From Guillardia theta CCMP2712 (taxonomy: Eukaryota; Cryptophyceae; Pyrenomonadales; Geminigeraceae): a stretch of 64,000 nucleotides of DNA. Below, piece after piece: positions 1-11,475 of this stretch (its first letter is position 1; every line of letters begins with the position of its first letter). The notes below the pieces were generated by a model. It was not told where the DNA came from. It searched no databases and worked only from the letters and a program-made list of their open reading frames with translations. The translations under genes and the position numbers were made by a program. The stretch covers positions 1,239,205 to 1,303,204 of the forward strand of contig NW_005434672.1 in the NCBI RefSeq assembly GCF_000315625.1. Direction: 5' to 3'.

Positions 1-1
1 C

Positions 2-1297
2 CTTCTCCTCTCGCTGCTCCAGCTGCTCCTCATCGGCAGGAGAGCTTCGTCTCGTCCTCGTCCTAGACTTCTCGGCAACCTCCGACCAGACGCTCGAGCA
101 GACAGGAGGAGCGAACTGGACTCACTGAGGGTTGAGATAGCTGATGCTAAGAGAGTCCTCAGCAACATCCAGCACTCCTTACTCGACTGTCAGGACTCCG
201 AGTTGCTCTCCTCCACCAGTCCAGCCCCTTCACATGAGCCCAGCTCCCCTTCTGCTGTACCAGCGATCCCTCCAGCTTCCCCCCGCCAATCGCTTTCCAT
301 GGCTTCGGCATCACCTGCTCCATCTTCTCTCTTGTCAGCCCGTCCCCTCAGCCCTTCTCATCCGACGGAGCCAGCCAAGGATCAGTTCCAAGAGTTGCCT
401 CACACAAATTCGTCTTACAGCAACTCTGACTGTGACATCATGGTGAACATCATGACGACAGTGATAGAAGCTGGGGATGAGCTGAAAGAAAAGGCACAAC
501 TCAACGCTCTTGCATCTCTTTCCCGTCTGCAGAGCGCGAGCTTGGGCCAGATCCGAGTATGGTTGTTCACGACATCCTTGTACTGGTCAGAGGTTGCGAT
601 GGGTTTTGGGATTAGAGTGGTGGACAAGTTCGAGACTAACTCAGCGGGCACTCCCATGTTCTCATACCTGTTCCAACATGTTGAGAATGTTGACTTGTGT
701 GCTGTCAAGAGTCGGTTTGTCTTCGATGGGTATGTGAACGGCGACATCATCCTCACGAGTCGAGTGCATTTGACTCTGACTGAAGTCATGCGGAGATGGT
801 CCGGCCCATTGCAATCAGGGGAGCGACAGGGAGTGCTGGTGATAGGAAGGCGTCACAACGTGGAGTATCAGGGGCAGCTGCTGGGAAGCGATCGGGAGGT
901 GGAGGAGCTGGTGGGGTTTGCGGAGATGTTTGAGAGCTACGCCATGGACTACTTCTTCTTCTCGAGAGGCTGGATGAGTTGGAATGACATCCCTAGCTTT
1001 GTGGTGGGCAGGAGAGCCTACGACAACTGGCTGGTGGACCATGCCTTCCACCGCCCGGCCGTCGACCTCATCGATGCCACCGCAAGCATCTTCGCGCTCC
1101 ATCTGACGGGGTCGGACGGCATTCGAGCAGGACACAACAAGGGGAGCGACAACGACCACAACGTGCTGGCAGTGAACCCCTTGACGATGAGCGTGGTCAG
1201 CGAGGTGGAGTGGGATCACGGGACGACAGATCATGCGGGCTACTACACGCAGATGATGGGAGGGCAGGTCTTGATCTACTCGCGCCCGGTGTGGTGA
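2..1297 (+). CDS. Type II membrane glycosyltransferase-like protein (5' end outside window)
   Basis: The frame is open from base 2 to the TGA at 1295-1297, so the true start lies left of the window; the internal Met at 203 is not needed. The visible N-terminus is a Leu-rich hydrophobic stretch followed by Arg-rich residues, fitting a signal anchor, then a short coiled coil (about residues 40-65) and a Ser/Pro-rich linker. The remaining roughly 290 residues look like the nucleotide-diphospho-sugar transferase-like domain common in protists: a block resembling YFFFSRGWMSWNDIPSFVVG followed by GRRAYDNWLV, then IDATASIFALH. The arrangement suggests a Golgi type II enzyme modifying glycans. The exact sugar cannot be read from the sequence. 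The gene is convergent with the minus-strand gene that ends near 1407. Confidence 0.6.
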   Translation, partial: LLLSLLQLLLIGRRASSRPRPRLLGNLRPDARADRRSELDSLRVEIADAKRVLSNIQHSLLDCQDSELLSSTSPAPSHEPSSPSAVPAIPPASPRQSLSMASASPAPSSLLSARPLSPSHPTEPAKDQFQELPHTNSSYSNSDCDIMVNIMTTVIEAGDELKEKAQLNALASLSRLQSASLGQIRVWLFTTSLYWSEVAMGFGIRVVDKFETNSAGTPMFSYLFQHVENVDLCAVKSRFVFDGYVNGDIILTSRVHLTLTEVMRRWSGPLQSGERQGVLVIGRRHNVEYQGQLLGSDREVEELVGFAEMFESYAMDYFFFSRGWMSWNDIPSFVVGRRAYDNWLVDHAFHRPAVDLIDATASIFALHLTGSDGIRAGHNKGSDNDHNVLAVNPLTMSVVSEVEWDHGTTDHAGYYTQMMGGQVLIYSRPVW

Positions 1298-1406
1298 CGT
1301 CAAGAGCGAATGCTCACGTGTACAGTGACGAAGTGGAAACTCGTCGAATAACGTTTTTTACATGTCCAAAAACTCCTCCCCATGCTCACCCTCCATCGTG
1401 ATTGCG

Positions 1407-2272
1407 TCACTGCGAAGGAGCTTTTTCCTCCATCTCGGAAGGGAGGGGCATGGCGAGCGCATTCCGAGCGATGTTGGAGACATCCATGCAGTAGACTAGC
1501 TGCTTCCACCTGCCAGGTTGTCAGCCATCGCCTTCACCTCCCTGACTTGTCTCACACTCTCGGAAAGTCTTCATGCTGCAAAACCTGGCTAGGAGTCAGC
1601 TGGAAACCTCAGCTTCACATCTCCTCACCGTCTTCGCAAGAGCTTCTCCGTGCGCGCGAGCCGATTCTCTGTGCTCCCTCGACAACATTTTGATCATGCT
1701 TCGACCTGCAGGAGCCTCAACACCACATGCGTTGAAGCTCAGGGAGGCGAGCGAGCAAGGTGGAGTAGAAATGGCACAAGGACAGGAGGGGGGAGAGAGA
1801 GGAACAGAAGGACATACCTGTAGGCGAGGAGACCAGCTCGCGTAAAGAGGACCCAATCTTGTACAGATGCTGAAAGATCGTCAGTTGGGAAGCTACTCGC
1901 AGGTTTCACCTGTTCCCTCTCAGTATCTCCCGGCAACGATCGACGAGACAAGTTGAAGAGCGACGTGACGAAACCTTGCCGGCATGTCAGGCCTCTCACA
2001 AACCCTCTAGTTCACCAGCAGCAAAAATCATCCACAAGGGCCCGGAGTCTTTCGGGTCGATGATGCTCTAGAACATTCCTGTTAGGTCAAGCATACTTCT
2101 TCCTCCCCATCACCTTGAACTTGTCGCAGACCTTTCGGAATCGCGAACTTCCGCTAAGGAGCGTCAGGGTCACTAACCCGAGTCCTTTGACAACCCACAT
2201 CAAACTTGATTCTCCTCGCCTTCCTCCGCACTTACCCCACATATCATTGCTCATCATGCGCCTTCCCGTCAT
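1407..2272 (-). CDS. Hypothetical multi-exon protein
   Basis: I do not recognise this gene. Several minus-strand pieces look like exons of one gene: an N-terminal piece near 2272-2100 with a hydrophobic stretch (VVKGLGLVTLTLL), pieces at about 2065-2010 and 1998-1915 (GLTCRQGFVTSLFNLSRR), a piece at 1870-1822 ending at a GT donor (DWVLFTRAGLLAYR), one at about 1740-1640 with a basic helical run, a short coiled-coil exon near 1580-1520 (SESVRQVREVKAMADNLAG), and a last exon ending with a stop near 1407 (DVSNIARNALAMPLPSEMEE). Donor and acceptor dinucleotides are present at most joints, but phases were not all checked, so the limits are approximate. Confidence 0.35.
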
Positions 2273-2564
2273 GATTCTCGTGCTAACGTGGAGCCGTCAC
2301 GGTTGATTCCCCTCATGTTTCAGGTTTACCTCACGACAGGATCGACCGTCAGCATCTTTGTGGTGGCGCGTGTGAGGGCCGGAAGGTCTCCGAGCCAATA
2401 TTCATCGCCTGAGCAGTCAACCATCACGGAGAACCCAGCTCCTCCCTCCTCGTCCCCTCTCCTTCCCGCTCTTGCTCCTCTCGTCGCTTACCGACGTTCA
2501 AAATGTTCGCCATTTTCACATCTCCATGTGCTACGCCGCAAGCATGCATACACCTAGCATCGCA

Positions 2565-4379
2565 TTAGTTACTCGCCATCTCTTCCCCTTTGCTCTCCAC
2601 ATCCTCCTCCTCCTCAGGACAAGTGAGATCTAGAGAGACTGACCGCAGCGATTTCCCTATATCTTCCAAGACCTTGATAGCAATATTGCGAGGAGCACCG
2701 GCACGCCACTTGCTTCTGGCGGTCGAGCCGAGATCTCCCTCTGCAAGCTCGAAGACAGAGCACAGGAGGCGGACATTGCGATAACCCTCCTGCCCCTGAG
2801 CGCCTGTTCCCTTCGAGTCTGGGTTGCACAGAACGTCCGCAAGCTCACGGCCTTTGATCCGCCTCGTCCAATCATTCTCTGTCAGACTTTGATTTTCGTT
2901 CTCCGGCACTGGCTCCATGTAAATCGTGTGCCAGAACCAGAGCAGAGGCATCAAGATCATACTGTTCCTCCTCTCTTCGATCGACGACGAGATTAGAATG
3001 CCCCCATTCTGCGACGGTTTCTCTCGTGCTTTGCGCAGCAGTCGATTTCTTTGCTTCACAACATGCTTCGAGAAGGCTTCGACGGTTGGCTCCTGGTAGC
3101 ATCGCACGATTGAAGTCTGATTCCACACCTGCACGGGAACATTCACGCTCATCCCCCGGTCCTCGCGGAAGACAGGAGGAGGCTTGTCTTCCTTCACAGC
3201 GTTGGCTGCCTTCATCCCAAACATGTCAAGGACAAGGTGGAATGCCAACCAAGCAGCAGCATCCAGAGAGCTTCTCATTGGTTCAAGTCGAAACGCGACT
3301 TTGTTCTCTCTGTCCATCAAAACACACGCAAACCCCCCCTTGGAGTGTTCCGGCGGTGTCATATCAGAGCTGTCCTTCGTTGGATCGACAGTAAGATTGC
3401 CACTGGTGTCAGCAGAGCTTCCAGAAATGTTCATGTCTGCCATTTGCGCTCGCCATTCGAGAATTTGTTCCATTCTTGCCTTGAACGCTTCGACCACCTT
3501 ATCGCTGGTACGATCAAGAGCATCTCTCTCCGCATCAAATCGTTTCTGCAGATCTTTCGTCATCGATCCATTCAAGGACATCTTTGATTCTCGATGAGTC
3601 GCCATCAGTTCAGTTATGTTCTTGAGTTGCTCCATCAGCGGTGCTCCATGATCGATGCTGCTGGTGCCCTCAGTCGGAGTTTCACCGCTTGTCGCCTTCT
3701 CCTGCAGTTCACAGTCAATGGCCTGTAGCGAAGCTTCATCACGATGAAACACTTTGCTCAGCCTTGTTGCCTGGAATCAAAATCGTCAAGGGATTCAACT
3801 TCACGATATCTGTACATTCACCTGTCTTAGCGCAGTTTTGGCCATCTTGTTTTGTAAAGCTTCGGCATGGAGGTCAATGGAGACATGGTTGATGTTTCAG
3901 GGATACCTTCCACTGTCTTCTGGACATCATCGCCATCCTCAGCATCGACATTCTTCTTCCTGCATTTCAGCAACTCAGTTTGTATCCCCCCCACGCCAGG
4001 CTCACCTTGGTTGACGTCTTGGCTTTTCCTGCAGATTGAGACCATCCTGAAGCAGAGGAGGGTAAGAGAGCGGCGCATGACACGGAGATGCACTCACGTC
4101 CTTCCTCCGTTTGTTTCTGAGCTTGACTGAATCCGACCCCCCTCGTAAAAGAATAGTACGTGCGCTGCAATATTTGAAATCTGTTCGGCAATCCGGGCTT
4201 GTTCCCTTGGACATGAGCTTCAGTCGCTCTGTGAGCTGTGGAGAGCGATGCAGCAGGTCTAACTCCTTCATGGAAGTCCAGATGCTGCCCGTATGCTCTG
4301 TTATGATCGGTTGCACATTGACTTGAGCAAAAGAACAGGAGCTGAGGATCGCTACCATCAGGGTCGCAGATAAGACCAT
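2565..4379 (-). CDS. Hypothetical secretory-pathway protein with coiled coil
   Basis: I do not recognise the family. Exon 1 (4098-4379) starts with Met at 4379 and a clear signal peptide (MVLSATLMVAILSSCSFAQV). Exon 2 is about 4006-4046 and exon 3 about 3907-3959, each bounded by GT and AG; a further short exon lies near 3830-3890, and the large last exon runs from about 3775 to the stop at 2565. The last exon begins with a Glu/Lys/Arg-rich helical region (about 100 residues, probable coiled coil), then a folded region of about 220 residues rich in aromatic residues, and ends in an acidic tail (PEEEEDVESKGEEM). No catalytic motif is visible. It should enter the ER; a luminal or plastid-directed location are both possible. 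Confidence 0.55.
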
Positions 4380-4439
4380 ACCTTCGAACTCAACCCGTCC
4401 TCACATCCAGCAGTTCAGTATCTCCATCTCCATATGCCA

Positions 4440-5100
4440 GGACTGTGTCTCTTAACTGGCCCCCGTTGTTTTCTTCCCTGTCTGCTCCCTCCTTTTGTCG
4501 CACTGCCTCCTCTTTAAGGTATCATAATAGTTCAAGGATCCCACCAGCCCGTGATCTGTGAGCTCTTGCCTCTCCATGAGCTTTCTGTACTTGGTAGAGA
4601 TTCAAGCATTGCTCTCTCCCTCTCTTACACGCCTCCGCCTCTCTCCCTCCGCCTCTCTCCCTCCCTCTTCCGCTCACACAGCTTCCCGCCATCATTCATA
4701 CGGATCCCACCCCTCATCCCCCATCCTACACAAATCTTCACCCTCATACTCATCTTTTATAACCCCATGAATGCACATGCGGACCATGCAGCGAAGGGGT
4801 GAATGATGGCAGGACGCGAAGGGCGGGAAGAAGATTGATAGAGGAGAGGAGGAGAGAGAGAAGAGAGAAACGAGAAGAGAGGGTACGTAAAGGATAGGAG
4901 GAGAGAGAAGAGCCACTTGAGGGGAAGGGGGAGAAGCCATGGGATGTGCACGAGAGGCATGGTGTACTTGTGTTGGGATGTGAGACTGACGTGTCCGCAG
5001 CGGATTCCTCGCCCTCCTGATATCTTTCTTCTTGACTGATCGTTGTTATCGTCAGCTTGACAGTCATGCAAGGTAACAAGACACCTTTCAGTTGCCAAGG
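4440..5100. other. Intergenic low-complexity C/T-rich then G/A-rich block
   Basis: About 4590-4740 is dominated by CTCCCTC-type pyrimidine runs on the + strand, and 4800-4940 by GAGAGGAG-type purine runs. Open frames across it are products of the composition. No gene is supported here. It lies between the divergent starts of the secretory-pathway gene (minus) and the WD40 gene (plus), so promoters for both are expected in or near it, but I could not pick out specific sites. Confidence 0.5.
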
Positions 5101-5114
5101 CTCTGATGAGCACG

Positions 5115-6539
5115 TACAGCAGTGACATTCCCCAAGCCTGACAAGTCGGGGATCCTGGTTTCTCTCGGGTTTTCTCTGGACGGGATGATGCTGACAGGAG
5201 GTGAGTGCTGCTGATGACTGCTTATCCCTCTGAGCTCCTACAAGGCGACAACAATGGTCAGGTTCACGTCTGGATGAACAACGGGCAGCAGAAACAGTCG
5301 TACAGTCAGTGACTAAGTTTCCTCGCTGAGTTTCCTGCAGTTGGTCTCACTTGCTCACGTCAAAAGCTCACAAGGGCGATGTGGTACGACCTCCTGTCCC
5401 GCTTCAACCTCCCCCTTCTCCTCTTCTCGCTCACTCGCCTTCAGGTCAGCTGTGTGTGGTCGTCGTCAAGGAAAAAAGGATTTCATTTCCTCACAGCCGG
5501 GCATGACAAGTAAGGCATGTACACACAACGAGGAGTTTCTGATGGATGAGCTTCTTCAGAGATGTCAAATTTTGGATGTTCAAAGACGGGAGTTACGGTC
5601 AGGCTTGCAACGTCATCGCAACGTTCCACACACAGCACACTGAGCACATCAGCGATTGTGTGTGGTATCTTTATGACCTCCTGTTGACAAGGATCAATTG
5701 ACAAGTTCGTACTTGACAGGAAGGACTTTCGTGGCACAGAACTACTTCTGACAGCAGGAGGTGACTGCAGCGTTCGCATCCATGGCAAGACAGGGCAAGG
5801 GATGTCAGATTGGTCGTGTGTGACAGTCCTCAAAGTAAGAGCAGAATCGTTTCCTCTCGCCTTCGTCCCTCCTCTCCACCTCTCTTCTCTCTGCTCGTCT
5901 TGAGCTGACTGGTTCTCAGGAGCAGAAGGGAAACATTGTAGGCATCGATGTGTCTATCTCAGACGACAACAAGCTGTCGATTGTATCGTCTTCATTCGAT
6001 AAGACGGCTGTCATCTGGAGTTGCTCTGATGACCTTGAGGCTCTTGTGGAGGGCAAGTGCAAGGACGCTGAGCATTGGAGCCTTAAGGTTTTCTGCTCCT
6101 CCTTTGCATGCTCCTCATTCTGTCTTCATGCCCTCGTTCCTCTCTCCTTTGCTCTGACTGATAGACGTGGCAGACCCTCGCTGGCTCTGAAGTGTCGCAA
6201 CATGGCGGCGATCGCCGCGTGAGCTTCTGCCCGACGGACGGGGGGCTGGTGGCGGTGGCGTGCGGGAAGGAAGTGCATCTCTGGGAGGAGTGGGAGGAGG
6301 AGAAGTCACCAGGAAGGAAGTGGGAGAAGACAGCAACATTACAGGGGCACGAGGGATACATTAACTCCTTGAGCTTCCGCGACGACGGGGTCCTGCTGGC
6401 CTCCTGCGATCACATGGGAGGAATCAAGATCTGGTCGAGGTTCTCGGGAAGCGAGAGAGAGGAAGTATGGGGCTGCATTCATGATGTTTCCGACAAACAA
6501 GGAACCTTGTGGAGCTGCTGCTTCGGGACCGCCCGGTAG
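5115..6539 (+). CDS. WD40-repeat protein (multi-exon)
   Basis: Several exons each carry WD40 blades. An exon ending near 5203 reads FSLDGMMLTGG and splices (GTGAGT...ACAAG) to DNNGQVHVWMNNGQQ at about 5250. Later exons give KAHKGDVV (about 5370), LTAGHDK (about 5490), DVKFWMFKDGSYG (about 5562), ELLLTAGGDCSVRIHGKTG (about 5740), SIVSSSFDKTAVIW (about 5980) and ATLQGHEGYINSLSF then LLASCDHMGGIKIWSRF (about 6330-6450). The + strand TAG at 6537 ends the frame. The fold is a beta-propeller scaffold; the spacing between blades resembles EMAP/EML-type propellers, but that is only an impression. The 5' limit is uncertain because further small exons may lie between 4990 and 5115. Confidence 0.65.
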
Positions 6540-6889
6540 GACGTTGACCGTGAAGTTTCCCGTCACTGACGATTTGTATAGATCAGCAGCAGTGATTGTG
6601 TTTGCTGGGTTTCAGGGATCTCCAGTCGGATCCGATAGCTCCTCCATCTGTGAGTTGCAGACTGAGAGGATCAGGAGAAATGATTCGAAACTGTTGGACG
6701 TTGCTCGAGGTGTGACGCTGACTACCTCTCCTCCCCACCAGTAGACACCTCCCTCTCTCTTTCTTCCACCATTTCTTTCCTCCTTCTTCCTCTCTCTCCA
6801 ACGTCCTCCCTCCTCCTTGTCCTGCCGCCTCCTTCCTCCCTCTTCCGCCTCGCTTCCTCCCTCTCCCTCGTCTCATACGACTCCGACAG

Positions 6890-8958
6890 GAGTCTATGAG
6901 GTTGCGAACCTCGTTAAGGCGGAAGGAAACCAGAGGTACAAGGAGGGGCAGCATGAGCGAGCGAAGGAGGAATACTTCCGCTGCCTGTCGCTCTTTCCTT
7001 CCGAGCAAGAAACTGCCAACATCGAGAGCGATGAGCTGAAGGAGGAGCTGAAGGGTCTGAGAGCAACCTGCCACCTCAACCTTGCCGCTGTCTCCCTCCT
7101 CCTCTCCGACTTTCATCTCGCTGAGGAACACTCTTCTCTCGTCCTGCTCGCCGACCCCACCAATCCCAAGGGGCTCTACAGGTAGAGTTGCGCTCCTGCA
7201 TGGTAGGATTCGTGACTTTCCGGCGAACAGGAAGGGGATGGCGCTGCTGGGTCAGGACAAGACGGAGGAAGCGACCAAGTGGATCATGGAGGCTGCCAAG
7301 TACATGCCCGAGGGAGATACGCAGTGCGCGACAGCGTTGCAGCAGGTAAGGGAGGAAAGCAGAAGAGCGGGAGAAGAGCAGAGACGAGGGGGGGCTGTAG
7401 CGGAAGTAGTTACAGCTTCAGGTGCTGGAGCAAGAGCATGAGCATGAGGTCCAACTGAACAACAGAAGTTCTCACACAGTTCGCAGATTGAACACACTAA
7501 AATGTACAACATGTTCGGCATTGGACAGGATGGAAAGTTTGCAATCAACGAGCTGTGCTACTCCTCATTGTTCTCTTGTTTGGAGCAGAAAGATGTGAGA
7601 ATCATCTACCTCCTCCTCCTCCTCCTCCTCAATCACCAGCACCACTACTGCCAACTTCCAAATATTCTCTCGTCGTCCTCTGATTTCAGTCGCAGAAAAA
7701 AGTGGCAGACGAGCTGCTTTCTGTCCTCCGTGGCATTCATTCCGGGGAACTAGCCCTCACCAAGGACGGGGAGCAGCCTCCCGAGGTTGCGCGAGCTCTG
7801 GACAATCTCGATGCTCTCGTTGGCGATCAGGCGAGAGCTGATCTTCTCATGCCCCTCTACATGGACAAGTTCTCCCTCCTCGACCTCGTTCAGCCCTCTG
7901 CTCCCTTCGGCTGCTTCACTGGCTCCTTCCCCCCCAACCAGGGATGCAGCGCCTTCGCCCTCAGCCATGTGCGACTTCTTCCCTTCAAGGACAAGGAGAA
8001 TGACGGGAGTTTCCAACAGGTCGACCTGACAGGAGCCGATCCTTCTGTCATCGCTGACGCAGGTTACATGGTTCCTCCCGGTCAGTCTCCCATGTCCCTC
8101 CTGTAACGTCCCACTTTTCCTCCACCCCCCTTTTCCTCTCTCCCTTTCACATCCTCCACTTCCTCTATCCTCCTTCATGTCCTCCCTTTACTTCTAGAAT
8201 CTAGCTCAGAGGTTCTCTGTCTCCTCCCTCCCTATCTTTCGCTTCACTCCTTTCCACACTTTTGTGCCCGTCTTGCTTCTAGTGAAGACCTCACAGGTCC
8301 CAAGTGGCCGAAGAACAACGGGTTCCTACGCATCCTGCCGCTGCTCAACTTTCATCGCGTCATCCTCCCTCAGCCGGTGCGTCGAGGGCTGTTCGACTTC
8401 CACTTTCTGATCAAGAGGAGCAGGGCGACCTCGCTGTCTTCACGTGCGGTTATGTCGTAGAGAAGGACAAGGTAAGTCCCAGCTCGCCTCCAGCTCGCCC
8501 TTGCATGCGGGCTGAAGGGAGCATGCAGATCGGGTTCACTAGAGGTCAAGGTTGTCACGTGGGGGTAGTGGTGGAGGTGATTCTGTCTTCCTGCCGTTCC
8601 CGTCGGTTTGAAGACCTTCAGGTGAAGAGCAAGAGCGACGGATCATCCGAGGACGCGGTAATCCTCTCCTCCTTCCTCTCCCTGCCCCCTCCGTCCTCTC
8701 CTCCTGAAGTCCTCTGCGTGCTCCTAACCTCGCTGTTTTCCTGCCTCTCTTTCTTTGTCACAGCTGACGGCCATGGCATAGATCTGGATCCAGTCGAAAT
8801 TTCAACGCAACCAGGATGTGGCTTATCGTCACAGGATCGACCGTAATTTGCTTTGCTGCAACCCCAGCCCCTCTCAACGTTCCCCAGATCTTCCTCCTCA
8901 CATCTTCGACGTGGCTGGCGGCGGACCGTTTGTCTACTTCTTCCGAAGGAAAACGTGA
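6890..8958 (+). CDS. TPR-repeat protein (multi-exon)
   Basis: After a CAG acceptor near 6889 the frame reads YEVANLVKAEGNQRYKEG, then QHERAKEEYFRCLSLFP, a typical tetratricopeptide helix pair. It continues through CHLNLAAVSLLLSDFHLAEE to LYR at a GT donor (about 7182). The next exon (about 7232-7347) gives KGMALLGQDKTEEATKWI, a third TPR motif. Further exons near 7425-7470, 7690-8080 (VADELLSVLRGIHSGELAL, then ARADLLMPLYMDKFSLLDLV) and 8284-8400 (PKWPKNNGFLRILPLLNFHR) follow, with a possible final exon ending in GGGPFVYFFRRKT at about 8958. TPR arrays bind partner peptides, often in chaperone or trafficking complexes. The C-terminal region is not recognised. The upstream exon with the start codon is not resolved. 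Confidence 0.5.
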
Positions 8959-9091
8959 ACATGGCAATAAATACTTATGGATTTCAAAATTTCTTTCTCG
9001 AAAACACACGCTCGACATCATACCTGACACAAAGTACACATCATCAGAGAAACACTGGAAAGAAAGCTTGGCTCGTCCAAGCGACTTTCAC

Positions 9092-9325
9092 TCAAGCAAG
9101 CTCATGCGGCGAAGCATGAGCATCCAATTGTCTGTTCCCTGTCAGAGCTGCATTGAGCTCCTTGGCTTCTTGTCTTCGTGTCTCCCATTTACTCCAGTAG
9201 TAGAGGGTGACAAAGAAAATGATGATCACAGGAATCGATATGAGAAGAGCTGAGACTGACGCTACAAACACGCTCATTTCTTCGGTTGATGTTCTTGTCT
9301 CCAAATTCAGTCCTGTCTTAGTCAC
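9092..9325 (-). CDS. Small single-pass membrane protein
   Basis: This 77-codon minus-strand frame starts with Met at 9325. It contains one strong membrane segment of about 23 residues (VFVASVSALLISIPVIIIFF and on to YYW), followed by a charged tail (SKWETRRQEAKELNAAL). No family is recognised. The frame is short, but the composition of the hydrophobic segment and its charged flank look like a real protein. A TCTTG microsatellite begins 25 bp upstream of the start codon. It could also be one exon of a longer gene. Confidence 0.45.
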   Translation of the reverse strand: MTKTGLNLETRTSTEEMSVFVASVSALLISIPVIIIFFVTLYYWSKWETRRQEAKELNAALTGNRQLDAHASPHELA

Positions 9326-9350
9326 CTGTCGTGCCTTGCCTTGCCTGATC

Positions 9351-9430
9351 TCTTGTCTTGTCTTGTCTTGTCTTGTCTTGTCTTGTCTTGTCTTGTCTTG
9401 TCTTGTCTTGTCTTGTCTTGTCTTGTCTTG
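9351..9430. repeat. (TCTTG)16 microsatellite
   Basis: Sixteen perfect copies of TCTTG occupy exactly 80 bp. They are preceded by degenerate CCTTG copies from about 9332. It lies just upstream of the small minus-strand membrane protein. Confidence 0.97.
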
Positions 9431-9919
9431 CTTTTTTCTTGGCTGGTTACTACTTCTTCTCGCTTCCTAAGACCTCAATGTATCCTATCCGTACCTTATC
9501 CGTAGTAGGAAGGTGTTCTATGAGGGGATATACATGCGGTGCTATCTGGGTCCTATGATGTGGTTCCAACAAGTACTAGGAAAGGTCTTAGTATCAAACG
9601 TACTACATGGTCCTAGGGTCCTAGAGAGAAGCACCGATGCGTCACTGCTGCAATGCTCCATCATCATATTACCAACTAACGATGCGAGCGAAAGAAGATG
9701 CGAGCGAGGGAAGGAGGAGCAGAGGATGACAATGAGAGAGAAGGAGAGATGAACAAGACGTGAGTGACGGGGAGAAGAGAAGATGGCATATAGTCGAAGT
9801 CCTTGTTTTCGAAAGAGGAAGATGATTGAATATCGTTTACAAGATGCATGATGGTTGAAGAGTGTTAGTAATATCTCACTATCTTTTGTTTTCCAGGAGC
9901 TCAATGAGACGTTGATCCC

Positions 9920-11260
9920 ATGCGAGGTTTCATCTTCAGAGCAGTGGCCTGCCTACTGCTTGCATGCCTTCAGCTTTCAACAGGCTACAAGTCAAACTCG
10001 CAGGGCAACTGGGGTGACGTGCAGCCAAGGTCTTCCTCGCTCAGCTACATCGATCCGGGTCAGGGGAAGCCCAAAGACGATCGACTACTCAACCAAGCGG
10101 TAGACGCGTTCCACCAGGCACAACATCTCGAGTCTGAGCTCAAGAAGAGCGAGCGAGCCGTCAGCCAGCAGACGCATGAGCTCAAGAAGGAGTTGGCAGC
10201 GGCCAAGGCAACCGCTGCCACTACAGGACAGTCGAAGTACTTCCGGAGAGAGGAGCGACTGGACGAGGACTTGATGCGACAGGCAAATCGCGAGACAAGG
10301 CGGGACAAGCGGCTGGTGGCTCAGGCAGATAGGGAGATGAAGAGCGACAAGAAGTTTCTAGAGCAAGCCTACGGCATTACAGACATCGATCACTACAAGG
10401 CCGGCAGAGGTTCTCGCTCCTCCGTCTGTCCCGATCTGAACTGTCACCACGCGAAGGCTTCTGGACTCGCACCTGCTGAGTGTGTGGTGGGGATGGGGAA
10501 GTGCCCTAAGATCCAATGCTATCACTATTACAAGGCCGGCAAGTGCGGAAACAAGGACATTTGCATACAGCCGGAGACTCCGAGCAGCTCGTGTGTACCG
10601 GACAAGAAGAAGTTTGTTCGCAAGCAGTGGTCAAGAAAGACTTGTCCCTCCGTCAGCTGCTCTCAAGCCAAGGCTCTCGGTTACACGCCAGACTTCTGCT
10701 CGGTCTCACAGATGGAAGGACCTTGTCCTCAGATGCAATGCTATCACTACACCGTTATGGGAAGCTGCTTCTCCGCCAATGGGGCAGGTGAGCGACTCAA
10801 GGCACGCAGCTCGAAGCTGACACGGCTACAGCCTCCAATGTCTGTATGAAGCCAAGCCAAGCTGATCGAGAGTGCGTTACGTCCATGCGTCTCTCCTCAG
10901 CCGCCCGTGGAGGAGGCTCCCGACGTCGCCGACATGGCTCAGGATCCGGTGAGGAGGAGGAGGAGGAGGAGGAGGAGAGAAATTTGACGCAGTCAAGGTT
11001 GGGGGATGTACAAACTGATGGGCGGGACGACGGGTCTAGTAAGCATCCTCATCTTTATCACTGCCACTGGTAAACGTGAACGGGTGAAGGCTGACTGGCT
11101 AACGTCTGTGCGCAGTCGGTGTCTTCTTCTTTCTCTTCAAGAGGTAACGAGGAGGTGGGAAGGAGAGGAGGGAAGCTCAAGCTTGAGCAGGTATGGCGTC
11201 TCCATGTTCCTGCCAAACCGGAAACCTGTGCCTGTCCCCAAGTACTACGGGCGATTGTAA
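9920..11260 (+). CDS. Type I membrane protein with duplicated Cys-rich ectodomain
   Basis: Met at 9920 opens a signal peptide (MRGFIFRAVACLLLACLQL). Residues about 55-150 form a charged coiled coil (SELKKSERAVSQQTHELKKE). Two homologous Cys-rich units follow: one beginning VCPDLNCHHAKASGLAPAEC, the other CPSVSCSQAKALGYTPDFC, each ending in CP-x-(I/M)-QCYHY and a further Cys. The first exon ends at a GTGAGC donor near 10786. Later exons give NVCMKPSQADRE, PPVEEAPDVADMAQDP (about 10901-10948), a membrane segment GLVSILIFIT spliced to VGVFFFLFKR (about 11007-11142), and a short tail MFLPNRKPVPVPKYYGRL ending at TAA 11258-11260. It is probably a surface or vesicle protein with about eight disulphide-forming Cys per repeat pair; the family is not known to me. 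Confidence 0.7.
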
Positions 11261-11475
11261 GCATAACGTCAGAACCAGACGACCGATTTCCTCAAGAGCA
11301 TCCGGGCTGCAGGAGGAGGAAGGAAGAGAAGTTTCCTTCCGCTCTCTTAAAGACGTTGGGGGAATATGATAGTTTCTTCATCAATAATTTTGCTGTCTAT
11401 GATGTCAGTTTTTGCCGCCAATGTCTTGTGGTTGTCTGTCTTGTTATAGCGCATCTTGGGGTCGTCTTTCTTGGG

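Noticed and set aside
9351-9430. Array of regular repeats considered as a CRISPR-like array
   Set aside because: The units are perfect 5-mers without spacers; the genome is eukaryotic.
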